Part shown: piece by piece, positions 37,681-49,859 of the stretch
How the letters are laid out: every line of letters begins with the position of its first letter
Numbering within the stretch: the first letter of the stretch is position 1
Origin: Sipunculus nudus
Lineage: Eukaryota > Annelida > Sipuncula > Golfingiida > Sipunculidae
Assembly: GCA_026874595.1 (NCBI GenBank)
Contig: CM049322.1
Location: forward strand, 47,713,840-47,777,839
DNA: 64,000 nt
Direction: 5' to 3'
Translations under genes and position numbers: made by a program
Notes under the pieces: model-generated
What the model was told of the DNA's origin: nothing
The model's database searches: none
Seen by the model: only the letters and a program-made list of their open reading frames with translations

Positions 37681-38689
37681 AGACCGAAGTTCAACCGGAC
37701 ATCGATATCGCAATGAACAAAAGAACACAAAACCTGCATGACTTAGTCAAAATTAGTACTCAACAGAATGTGAAATATATGTTTCATTCACGAAAACTTT
37801 CATCAAAAAGATAGGAAAATGTAGTTTGATCAAAGAACAGCTGACGTGTTGTCCGCGTGTAGCCCTGGCTTCCGTGCTCTCACTTTGCGGTTCGCTATGC
37901 TGGAAACCTACGCTGCATATATGCAGTTATATCGCAACTAATTGTTCATTAGTGCGTCCGTCTGTTGGGGCAAGGAAGACCGGAGTTAATTATAACTTGA
38001 AACAGTCGTTTACGGCCTTTTGTTGTCTCAGAATGTATAATAAAAATCTCTATTAATAAAATTACTACCCTTGATCCACGGATATGACTAAGCTGAGGAC
38101 AGCTTACACTGTCAGGTGGCTTTTCAGGCGACTGGCTTGGTCCAACTTCGCGCGTTCTTTTCAATTCAGATTGTATAAAATGTAGAGAAGTCTGCGACAA
38201 TCCTGTTTTATTAACACGCTTAAATAGTCATGTTTTTATTGATATCTGACACAAACAATCATTAGAAGTTTAAAATAAATGAGCAATGACGGAAAGTGTG
38301 AGAAATCCTTAGCTGTTCTATTATAGCCCACCTGCCGATTCTGGATGTTAGACGATCTTCATCAAAATACTTAAAGTATCGACCTGTTATTTTTATTAAT
38401 CTTAGAATCTTTATGATGCCCAATAACTTTTAAATATATTGCACAGCAAAACGAATGACATTTTTACAGTTAAAAAAAATTGGAGTATTACAAATGTCAA
38501 AAGGAGTGGCCAGTCATACCATTCACCTTTCCCCAGTGGCCTGTCACACTACTCTCGATGGTCATGTATGCTGCTTCAGACCTTTTTGACCTCCAGAATG
38601 ACTTAAAAATTTTTACCTGATATTGACCCTGAAAATGTATACTCGACTTATATGGGAGTTTTTATGGTATGTATGCCCAATTTCAGACT

Positions 38690-38960
38690 GGTACTTCAAA
38701 CCCCTCCTGAGAAATAAGCAGGGACATACACTGTGCAAAAATTTGTAGGTGGCGCCACCATTCTTTTACACAACAAGCTATCCGATATGTATAAATATAC
38801 CCAATTTCAGACTGATATATCAAATTCCTCCGTAGAAATAAGCAGGCACATACACTGTGCAAAAGTCATTGTAGGTGGCGACACCTGTCTTGTAAACGAG
38901 AAAGCCATCAAAGATGCATAGACAGGTCAAAATATCAGGCCAATACACCAAACTTCCCTT
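38690..38960 (+). repeat. Diverged repeat family A fragment
   Basis: Contains GGTGGCGCCACC at 38748-38759 and a second GGTGGCGACACC about 130 bases later, with the family's GTGCAAAAA and AATTTCAGAC context. The translated frame (GGATILLHNKLSDMY) is open. Confidence 0.75.
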
Positions 38961-39039
38961 GAGTTTGATGCACTGGGCTGACCAGGCTTAGGTGAGAAAG
39001 GCAGTTGCTCTGATTGAACTGTGACAAATTGCTGGCTTA

Positions 39040-39620
39040 AGCTACAGCACTCTGTGAACTCTTGACCTGCACCTGGCTAGAGTGAGTGAACCTCTGACCT
39101 GTACCTGGCTGCACTGAGTAAACTCTTGACCTGTTGCATAATCTGACACAGTTGGTAGTCTGCCAAAACTATAAATAGGTTAAGACTGATCTTTGGGGCC
39201 AAATCTGATGCAGTGGGCAGTCTGGCAAAGCTATAAATAGAATGCAGTTCCTACACTGAGTGAACTCTTAACCTATACCTGGCTGCACTGAGTGAACTCT
39301 TTACCTGTTGCCTAATCTGATACAGTTGGCAGTCTGCCAAAGCTAAAAATAGATTCAGGCTGACATCTAGCCTGTTGCCTAATCTGAAATAGTTGGCACA
39401 CCATTGCATAAGCTCATGCAGGGGCCCTGCCCTGAGGGGCATGACACCAATGAAGTGATCACATGGTGCCTATGAGGTGTTCGCATGTCACCCATGAGGT
39501 GATCACTTGCCTTGTGCTTGGCTGCACTGATTGAACTCTTGACCTTTATCTGGCTGCACTGAATGAACTCTTGATCTGTTGCCAAATCTGAAACAGTTGA
39601 CAGTTTCTCAACCTATTTAT
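39040..39620. repeat. Tandem repeat array (family D)
   Basis: Repeated units CACTGAGTGAACTCTTGACC, CCTGTTGCATAATCTGACAC and CAGTTGGCAGTCTGCCAAA, nested at about 45- and 130-base spacing with substitutions. Confidence 0.8.
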
Positions 39621-39679
39621 AGATATAGACGCAATCTTGGCCTGTTGGTTAATCTGTTTACACATACTGAAAGACTTTG

Positions 39680-41980
39680 GCTAAAATATTCTTCAAGCTG
39701 ACATATTCACAAAATCTGCAACTTCAAATATGAGTCATGTGACCAACATTTGCACAATACTTGGTAATGCTAGCTTCTGTAATTTCTGAGATTACTATGT
39801 CAGTATGCCAACTTGGCCAAATGACTGTTCAAATTCGTGTAACTCCACTAAAATTCATCAAATGCAAACCATTTGAACAAACTTGAGAGGGCTTGCCTCT
39901 GGGTTCATTTCTGTAAAATATTGAACAATCTGGCTGGACTGTTTACAAGAAGAATACTTTTAAAAGTTTTTAGGTTTTCCCTATAAATCTATGTAAATGC
40001 AGATAGCAAAAAAATAAGCCGAATCCCACAACATTTGATATGTGACAGATTATTGCATAAAATCTGGGGATGGTAGCTCCTGCTATTCCTGAGAAATTAT
40101 GGGTTAATTTACAGATGACCAATGAACCCCGTACAAAAAAAGGTCAATGCAGGTGGCACCACCAATACCTGAATTTCATATATGACTCATGTGACCAAGA
40201 CTGGCATAAAATTTGGTGATGACAGCTCCGGCTGTTTCTGAGACTGTCATTTTAGTATGTTTTTTGGACAGATGGCTAAGTTCAACTTCCTGTAACTTGG
40301 CCAAAATTCACTGAACTTGAACCATTCGAACAAACTTTAGAGAGGAGGAGAGATGGTATAAAAGATTATTTCTGTGAAATACTGAACACTTTGGCTTGAC
40401 CATTTCAGAGGAGAAGATTTTTAAAGGTTTTCTCTGTAAAATCTAAGAAAATGCAGAGTTTTTCAGATAGCTAATTTTTTGCATTAAATTTCATAATGCT
40501 AGCTCCAGTTGTTTTTTCAAAATAGTATGGGTTAACGTACAGACGATGGACACCGCCACACCATAGCATTAGCTCACAGGTTTGCTAAAAATGACGACAT
40601 ATGATGCATATTGAATGCCAAATTATAATACAGATACATCTCACTGGTGGCAAAATCTTGAATTGAGTATGGATCAATTATTTATAATCCATGTGCAGCC
40701 ATCTTTATATACCCACAGAGAGCTGTATACCTGTGATTGTAAACATTGCCTGGCATGAGGAATATCTAAAATCATATATCTACATTTTTCAAAAGCTTTT
40801 AAAAAACATTCTTGTCAATATTAACCATAGATAACCTGAAATCTAAATGTCTAGAGGCAAGATGTAACGGATGCTGATAAACTGGTGTGAGGCTAGATGT
40901 ATCTGCTTCACACAGCAAACATATATGGTAAAATGACTCAATTCAATCCTTATAATTCAGCCAAAATTCATTCTTTGGAACCATGAGTCAAAAACATTTT
41001 ACAGGTTTATAACTCATATGGGAAAATACAGCAAAATGGCTAAGTTAAGCTTCCCATAACTCAGCCAAAAATTGCTGAACCAAAACCATTTGAACAAACT
41101 TGAATTATCAACATCTAAGGATAATTAATGTGTGAGATTTAAGAATTTGGCCCAGTGTTTTTTAGAAGAAGATCTTTGTAGCCAATGAGCTAAAATGGGC
41201 AGGTACGACATATGACTAAATTCAGCTTTCAATAACTCAGCCAAAAGTCACTGAACTGAGACCCTTTGAACAAACTTCAAAAAGCAGTACCCTAGGATCA
41301 TTTTTGTGCGATATTAAACATTTTGGCCATATGCTTTCAGAGAAGAAGTTTTTGTAGCCATCAGTATGATACGGGCACTGATGACCCCCGTACAAAAAAG
41401 GTCAATGTAGGTGGCACCACCAAAACCTCAATTTCAGATATGAGTCATGTGACTAACATTGGCTTAAAATTTGGTGATGATAGCGCCAACCGTTTCTGAG
41501 ATTGTAATTTTAGTATGCTTTTTTGGACAGATGACTAAGTTCAACTTCCTGTAACTCAGCCAAAAATCACTGAACTTAAACCATTCGAACACACTTGAGA
41601 AAGATTGTTCCAGGAATCATATCTGTAAAATATTGGACATTTTGGCTGAACAGTTTCGGAGAAGAAGAATTTTAAAGCTTTTTTTTGCTTTTTCCCAATA
41701 AAATCTATGAAAATGTAGTTAGCCAAAAAATAAGCAAAATCTTATACTATAGAGTTTTTTAGATGACTAATTTTTTGCATAAAATTTCGTGCCGTTAGCC
41801 AAAAAATAAGCAAAATCCAATAGAGTTTTTTAGATGATAAATTTTTTGCATAAAATTTCGTGATGCTAACTCTTGCAATTTTCAAGATAGTATGGGTTAA
41901 CGTACAGACAACAGACAACCGACACCGGATGACACCACACCATCGCATAAGCTCACATGTTCGCTAAAAATTAGACTTAA
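39680..41980. repeat. Repeat family C, two or more diverged copies
   Basis: 40130-40592 and 41390-41971 align over their whole length (TACAAAAAAGGTCAATG(C/T)AG, GGTGGCACCACCAA, AGCCAAAA, CCATTCGAACA). Both end GCTAAAAAT after AGCTCACA. Partial units lie between (40930-41380). Confidence 0.8.
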
Positions 41981-42210
41981 ATTATAAATGGAAAGAATGA
42001 ACACCAAATTTTGGTCACTTTAACTTCCAAAATACCTGGACTTTACCAGCCTGAATCATAAGAGGGAGTAGAAATAAGCATTCCTTATTTCCACTCCCGA
42101 GGAGTGGAAATAAGGCCTGTTAAATATTTATAACACATCAAAAACATTGATACACTTAAAATTATTAATAATTATTAAATATGTTATACTTTATGGTTAT
42201 AACATTCATC

Positions 42211-42306
42211 TGTCCGAAAGGTCCTCTCATGCAAAATGGCCTGTCCGAACTCCGAAACGTCCTAATCCAAAATGTCCCAATCCGAAACACCCGTGTCCGA
42301 AACGTC
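42211..42306. repeat. Short degenerate tandem repeat (TCCGAAACGTCC)
   Basis: Six or seven units related to TCCGAAACGTCCTAA in about 95 bases. Confidence 0.75.
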
Positions 42307-43004
42307 CTAAATACTAACATGCTACATTCAATTCATGAACTTCATCCGTGTGGAGTGAGCGATAATGGGACTAGTTAGCGATGAAACATTTTGTTTACTG
42401 CTTCATCGATAAATGATCGTGTAAACGATACACAGACGATTTAATATGGGTTAATGTTACAGAAACAGAAGAACACTTACCTGTTAGATTAAGGTTTAAC
42501 TGACCTTAACATAAAATCAAATGTCTCCTGTCATGTGCGCCCTTGACTTTGTCACCATCCCAGCCACACGGTGGCGCCACCAGTTTGTTATTCTGACTGG
42601 CTTTCTATCATCGGAACCCCGTTTATCCGAAAGATGAATATGTATATATAGGACGTCGGATATACGGGTTTAACACTCGAACACACACACACATATATAT
42701 GGCAGAACATATATACGGCTATTTTAAGCTGGGTAGAGGGGGGAAACACTCAAATGAAATAAACGGAAAAGTTGATTTGAAAAGAATCAAATATAGCTGG
42801 ATTAAGCCACCCTTACGTTTTTCATTCATTATCATAGGATATTGTAATAGAATACAAACATACATTAAACTGTGTATATATTTTTTTCATTGAAACAAAA
42901 TTTATAATTCCAATTAAGAACTAGAATAATAACATAAGTAGCAAAAACGTCTTGAGATATTGTCAGTTGATAATTTTTTTTAATAAAGTACCTTGCTCAT
43001 ACCG

Positions 43005-43222
43005 CAGGGGCGGATCAAGGATTTAGGAAAAGGGGGGGGGGGGTCCAACCCAGGAGGACTAATGAAAATCCTTAAAAAAAAGGTCATCAGGTCCGGAAGA
43101 GGGGGAGGGGGGTCCAGGCCGCAAAATTTCGTCTAAAACCCTTTAAAAAAGGTTGCTTCGGGTGAAAAAAGGGGGGGCGGCGGACCCCCTGGACCCCCCC
43201 CCCCCCCCCAGATCCGCTTCTG
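43005..43222. mobile_element. G/C-tract MITE, second copy
   Basis: Starts CAGGGGCGGATC and ends GATCCGCTTCTG. Both flanks carry taccg (5-bp target duplication). Long G and C tracts lie just inside the ends. Confidence 0.8.
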
Positions 43223-43974
43223 TACCGGGTGCATAAAGAGGTCTATTCCGATTTCTGACCTTAATGAAGGTAATCCCTTAATTGGAGCTTTTATAAAAGT
43301 ATGCCAGAAAACAGCGATATCACTGCACACTGATATAGGCTGCTTAATTGTTTTGTTTAAATATATTACCGTTAACTTGTTAATTTTTATAATATATGGG
43401 ACATACAAAACTAATCAAAACACATTGAACAAGGGCATCTGCTTGCAAGTTGTATATAAGCCAGTTGTATAATCCTCACGTAGGCATTATAAAAACTGTT
43501 CATAACCAGAATTACCCTTAGATCATTAATAGGTATATTCACAGAGGAAGCCAGAAATCACATAAATACTTTTCAAAAGGTAGCTGAATGGGGAGCTTAA
43601 ATGGCATTCTTTTAAGGTAGGAGCAAAGCAAAATATATGACAATAAAAAAATGCATCTTCCTGATATAAATGTATAGAGACGAACGATAATTATGTATTT
43701 AGGCCTAGGCCTTTTTTTCCTGCATAAAATTAATATAGATATCACTCTTTTAAATGAAAATTATTTATTGCAAAACAGCAATTAACTTGTGAACACAGTC
43801 AAAGTGTTTGCATAATAGCAAAGTTATCGACAAATAATTTTATAAATCAGGGTTAAGTACCTTAAATCTAATTTGTAAAGTTCCGCAAAATTGACGGGAT
43901 GGTATTATATAACGCGCACCATCCGCCGAGTGTGAACGACAAACACTGTCTTGTTTATTCATCTGCCGAAAGAT

Positions 43975-44389
43975 GGCAGTAGCGGTCGGTCTTTTTACCG
44001 AGCGCTACCGAGCGTACCGAACGTACCGAGCGCTACCCTGGATTTACACCAGGCAATGCTCTGATCCGCGTGGGGCTACCGAACGCTCGGCCTTTTTACC
44101 AGCGCTAACCTGGTCTTACAACGGGCAGTGCTCTTACATAATTGGGACTACCGAGCGCTCGGGGCTTTTTTACCGAGCGCTAACATCGCGCACAAGACAA
44201 ACAGTTTTTAACCGCATTCAGCACAAAACCTCATATTACATTATTTAGAATAAATCATGTTTTTTAGTTAATCTAGCAAACTAATTAATTAAGGATGTCT
44301 ATACCCTTGATGAGGACATTGAGGTCGGATTATTTTTCACCAAACCTTGTAACAACTTAGGAATAAATTTCTTTAAATGACGGTTATAT

Positions 44390-44438
<49 letters not shown>

Positions 44439-44537
44439 GAAATACATACATATTAATTGGAGATACATAAATAAATACATTTATTCATATATCGGTACGC
44501 TCGGTAGCGCTCGGTAAAAAGACCGACCCGGCAGTAG
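43975..44537. mobile_element. MITE with 35-bp TIRs and 8-bp TSD
   Basis: The body is 43983-44529 (547 bp). The TIR, read inward, is GGTCGGTCTTTTTACCGAGC then GCTACCGAGCGTACCG, perfect over about 35 bases. Flanking duplications GGCAGTAG at 43975-43982 and 44530-44537 are identical. The interior repeats TACCGAGCGCT-like subterminal motifs and holds a (TA)n run. No transposase. Confidence 0.92.
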
Positions 44538-46299
44538 TGGTTGGTAACTCTGGTCTTCTAAAACTAAACATATATATTATTTATGTTGTGGTCAGTGATA
44601 TCTGTACATATAAGCTCACGATCCATCAAAATAAGAGAATATTAATAATTTAAATGCATCGTTTAAATATTTATAAAGTATGAAGTGTTCCCAAATTCTC
44701 CAGTTAACTGCATGCATGGCAACCGAGAGGAGTTGATGCGGCAGGTAAAATATGCCTACAGGTCATATAACATCGGGACTGGAAATTCCGACGGTATTTT
44801 TCCGAATCATCATTTTCACTTGATACTGGTAGGTCCGTCAGTTTTTTTCCTCTGCGTTCGACACATACCAGCAGAAATGACGTGAACGAATAAAAACCGC
44901 TCCGTCAAGTTAGTTTTCAATGGAGGAACCAAGTAAGTTTTTATTTTGCTTAGTCACATAGCCAGAGGTACGTTAACGACTAGGATATACGTATCACGTG
45001 TACAGGCAGAGGAAGGTGCTGTTGTGTGGGGGGGGGGGGGGGGGATACAATCTGAAACTGTAAAGTGTGAGTGCAGCGAGCAAAGCAAGTACCATACATG
45101 TGATGTTAATGTAAACCAATAATAATCATGACTGTGTTTACAGTTTACTTGTTGTAAAGTACAACCACATTATTAACAAAGAAATTTTGTCCTTTTCCTG
45201 AAACATTTTAATGCCGCTGTCATGAAATGCAAAGTTTCCTTATAGGTTGACATGGCCCACTGTACCCCACAAACCAAGTGATACCTGCAAATAAGCCTAC
45301 AATCGCATGCCAACATACAAAATAGGGATAGTTTAGATTTCCTGGTGTAAAATCAGGATCTGGAATCTTTTAACTTGACACGTAGTGAGGTCCTTGAAAA
45401 ATCTCCCTAGCTGGACATTTGAAATTAGGCCACTGCGATTCCCTGAGTTATGCGGCTTGTTTTGCATCCCAATATAAATAAATTTTGATACAAAATTCCT
45501 GTATCTGAAAAACTTAATTACTGTTTGCCATGATTCCTTCCATGCATTAGAAGACTGGTGGAGACACCTTTATTTTTTTTCTATTTTTTACACATCTTTT
45601 TGCCCTAGATATTTGAGACCTTCAAATGAAGCAGTCCGGCCGTAAACATGGCACAAACCATTACCTTTGATCTAAAAACGTCTAAATACATCCAGGGAAA
45701 TCATAGGCAAATCCCCTTGGAAACCTGAAAGTAGCTATAATTGTAACTTCCGTGCTTTCGACTATCATTTCCCGATAGCCTGACATCAGTCCAGTTGTCA
45801 GTCAACTGGGAAACGGCTATCGGCCAATCACAGGCAGCTAGTAACTCCGTTCATTATGCATTAAAACTGTTGGCAGGGAGGGTTTGAGTTCATTCACGTG
45901 ACGTCACGACCATTCCAGGGCAGGGAATTTACCGTAAGGTCAAAGGTCGATTGTAGAGAGTGGGTTTGAGTTGTGTTTGGATCGAGCAGTGGGCCCTGAA
46001 CGCTGCCCCGCCCTCTGTGGCAGCCAAGGTATGTCTTTATAAACCAGAGTCGGCTTAGACTGTGTCTGCCATCCGCTGTAAACATGCAGGCCTAGTAGTG
46101 CCCTACATTGTATTCGAGCCAGGCTCCTTACTGATAATGAGTGATTACCTATTTCTGTACAAAATCAATCGGTTAATCAGATCATTTGTATTTAAAACAC
46201 CCACATAGCTTGATCTAAATTAGCTTAACTTAAATATGGCGAGCTTTGAGCTGAAAACCTGATTCTGAGCACCAAGAGAATTAGACGGGGCAAAGACCG

Positions 46300-46720
46300 T
46301 ATTCATATGGCCCTAGATCTTTTAACGTGACATGAAGGGAGGTCCTTGGTATATTCCATGAAATTAGGTCATTGTGACCTATATACTGCGAGCTTCCGGC
46401 CAAAAACATATGAGTTTGAGCACCCAGACAGACAAGGCACCAAGCACTCTTGGACCTAGAACCGTCTAATTTGACATCCAAAGAGGTCCAAGGCAAGTCT
46501 ACTTTATTTCCTGAAACTAGGTCACTGTGACCTATATTCTGCGAGCTACTGGTCAAAAACATGATGTTGATCACCTAGACAGTCATACAGGGCACAAATA
46601 AAGCCTTCTATTTTGACATCCAGGGAAGCCCTTGGCAAGGCTACTTTAATTAGGTGACTGTGACCATGTTCTGTGAGCTAATTAATGTAATTTTAGCACT
46701 GTGAAAGTCAGATGGGCATT
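46300..46720. repeat. Tandem repeat family F carrying AGGTCANNNTGACCT
   Basis: About three units, each with a TTTGACATCCA-like block, TCCTTGG/CAAGG, TAGGTCACTGTGACCTATAT and CTGCGAGCT. Single related units at about 45360-45470 and 49390-49520. Confidence 0.75.
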
Positions 46721-49700
46721 GAGTTAAGCCGGTGCATAACTACCTCCATCTTATACGTGGAGACCCTGGTAACTAACTGACTTACCTAGGAACCATATGC
46801 ATGGCGAAGTATACACCCTATGCCCGCTACCTAGATAGGAGATTCTATGCCCAACACTCTGACCCACTGGGCCGCCTACTCTATCATCCGGGTTTTAATG
46901 TGTATAAGTCCACTGATAGTGTAGGAGGGGTGTATATGTTTAAGGGTATATATGGAATATCCTACAATTCTACCAATTGGGAAAGATTCCTTAAGACATT
47001 TTTTACCAGATCATAACACCTGTATGTGATCATAATTCATATGAGCGCCATGGCCCATTGGCAACTTGTTCTTATCAGATCTTTGGATGTTGTTAATCCG
47101 TCTAGAAATCACATGTACCACTCAAACTGCATCAGAAATCAGTAAAGCTTCACTACTAAAGCTATGTACACATTCATATTTTTGTATACTTAGGCGCAGG
47201 TCATAAGTAATATTGAGAGAACACAAAACAAAGTCCATTTAGGGAGACAGTCATTTTTATTCTACGTAGAACATTATACAATGAGCACACAGCACACTGA
47301 CACATATTAAAGCCACCTGTGGGTGACACCATTATTACATGTAGGTTAGTTATAGAAAGCGCCAGTAGATGGCTACACTTGGATCACATATCTAATTTTC
47401 GTCAACGTCAACGGCGACGACAACGACTGTGCTTTTATGGTGTACACATTTATGCGGAAAAATTTATAATCGGATGTCAAATCGAACGTGTTTTGTCTAT
47501 CATGATGGACATCCAGGACGACAATATACTTCTAAATATTGCCTTTGCCTTAAATTACTGTGCCGACAAAATGAAGATGTAAAGGGTTATACTGGTTATA
47601 CTGTATTAATCAAAGACAAAGACAGAAATGTACATATTGGAATTTATTTCATACATGATATAATAAAAATCAAGAGTTATTTAGATTATTTTATCGTGCA
47701 TCTATACAACAGACACCTTTTTTACCCATTGAGTCGATATTTAGCCTTTTCGGGGCATTTCAGTGTTTTTACAACTTTACAATGCTTGGAAAAGATGCCC
47801 CTGCATGGTATTAATGACGTCATTGTAAACAGGAGTGACGCCGCAAGATTATGTCCGGCAACAGCAAAAAAATCTCTCACAGACTGATTCGAAAATTCGC
47901 CGGATAGTCGTATCGCATTGTTATGCCGCACCGTTCGCATATGTACACTCCAATGAATTTTCATATGAACTATTTTTTTTTTGCCGTTGCCGCATTGTCG
48001 TTGCCGGAAAAACATTTTAAAATTTCCCTCCTGCTCCTAGTTACTCTTCTTAAATAAAATGTCATATTCTGCTCTCGCTTTCTTCCCGCGTCATCGCAAT
48101 GTTATGACATTATCGTAGCCATATTCCCGTCGCCAGCATAACGGATACCATCCCAGCGAGTACAATCCTACAGCCAATGTTGTTACCTTGTGCTTACATC
48201 CCGTCGACACGCGGGGGGCCGGGCCGGTGTACGGTCAAACAAAATGTAACAACATTGGCTCAATTCTGATATTATTTATGTCTGTTTGTTACTTAACAAA
48301 TCTCTTCTTTCCAACTAATGATTACACTATCTTATTTCTTATAATAAGGAATTAAATGTTCTTCTTGTCATAACTCAACATATATAATTCATATCTGAAT
48401 ATATATACCATATCAAAATATTAATCATATCTCAAAGAATATGTAATGTCAAATAAACCATTATATAATCAAGAAAGCATGTCTTGGCTTCAGTTGAAAA
48501 ATACAGATATATTTCCTTACGTGAGGGTCTGATAAGACTGCATGATGTGTGATCATAAAGCCCTCTGCATTACAGGTTTACGGAATACACCAGTTTGTAT
48601 ACATAAATGAACTAATTTCAATCGAGATTTAATGATTGTGTCTTCATTTAAGGATATGACCAGGCTCCACGAGTCATTATCATGGAACTAGAAAAAAGTA
48701 ACAACCACCAAACTTCTCCTACGACATGAAAAGAAGAGGCTGAAATAAATATAAAGGAGGTATGTAGGTTAAGTTAACCTATTCCATGTGCGTTTGTTAG
48801 GATTTCATCCAGATCCCAGACTTTGTCCTGATTTGATTGGCTGGCATACATGTGACATCATGGACTGAATTTTATCAACAACTCAGATCTAGTAATGCAT
48901 GTTGTTTTTATTCTCTGCTGAAAATTTGGGACTGACAGAGGCAGAAATACAGTGCTTTTACTGAAATCTAGAATTTTTAGTCACAGGGGATTTCCCAGTG
49001 TGTGACGTCACTGCCGAGTTGACTGTGCTCATAGATGTGCCAATAGTTTTTGAGCAAATCACACAACCTCATGTTTTTAGTGGATAAATAGATAGAAAAA
49101 AATGTTTTTCCTCCAGGAATTGGGCTTATTTGATGTAAAATCTATATTAATATTTTTTTTCATAGGCAATTATGTTATATGATAATATAATGAGATTTGG
49201 AATACGTTTGCTTGACCTGTAAAGTTGTTAACTATCCAATTTAAATCCACTTATCTTTAAATACTAGAATATTTAACATTTGAGCCGCCTGTCTTCCCCG
49301 TAGACATCGTTTTCAGCTTAGCTGACTGTAAGTCCACTGATGTTTAGGTATGGCGCTTTGTCCGTCGTCCGTCCGGCCTTCCGACCGTCCGTTAGCAGGG
49401 CACAAATCGTTACCGCTGACCCTAGAAGCCTGAATCTAAACATCTAGGGAGGTCCATAAAAAATCTCCTTGAAAATCTGAAATTAGGTCACTGTGACCTT
49501 TATCCTCCGAGCTATGGGGCTTGTAAGTACCCCCCAGAATAAAAAAAAAAAAAATGACACAAAACCTTCAATATCCTTATAATTAATGCATGGATTGTAA
49601 TGAATCTTGCCTTGAATATTGGCCATGACTAGTTTTGTCAGTTCCTGAAAAGTGGTGGCGCCACCTGTATTTTTTCTTATTTTTATAAATATTTTTCTAC

Positions 49701-49859
49701 TGTTTTTACTATAAAATGACAACAATCATGTCAGTTTCTTAGCTGTGATTCCATCTAGTGTCCCAAAACCTGGTGTGTTTATTGATCACAAGTGGATGCT
49801 TTATAGTAATCAGCCTGTCTGTCTATCTGTTCATCTTTCTGTCTGTCCATCCGTCCATC

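Noticed and set aside
30178-41930. Direct-repeat arrays considered as CRISPR
   Set aside because: Animal genomic context, irregular unit lengths, no unique spacers of uniform size and no cas genes.
43973-44248. Open frame of 91 codons rich in TERY/YRA
   Set aside because: It is the translation of the TIR and subterminal repeats of the 43983-44529 MITE, not a gene.
44919-44935. ATGGAGGAACCAA followed by GTAAGT, resembling a first coding exon
   Set aside because: Four codons are too few to support an exon, and joining to the NLR exon near 52345 gives an early stop.
45772-45823. Hairpin CCGATAGCC ... GGCTATCGG with nested CCAGTTG/CAACTGG
   Set aside because: Short arms, single occurrence, no context giving it a role.
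46801-47016. 71-codon open frame (MAKYTPYARYLDRRFYAQ...)
   Set aside because: Unbiased composition, no recognisable family and no supporting splice or repeat evidence.
47395-48020. Possible TIR pair (GTCAACGGCGACGACAACGA and CCGTTGCCGCATTGTCGTTG)
   Set aside because: Similarity is limited to CAACG-type trinucleotide patterns; no target duplication found.
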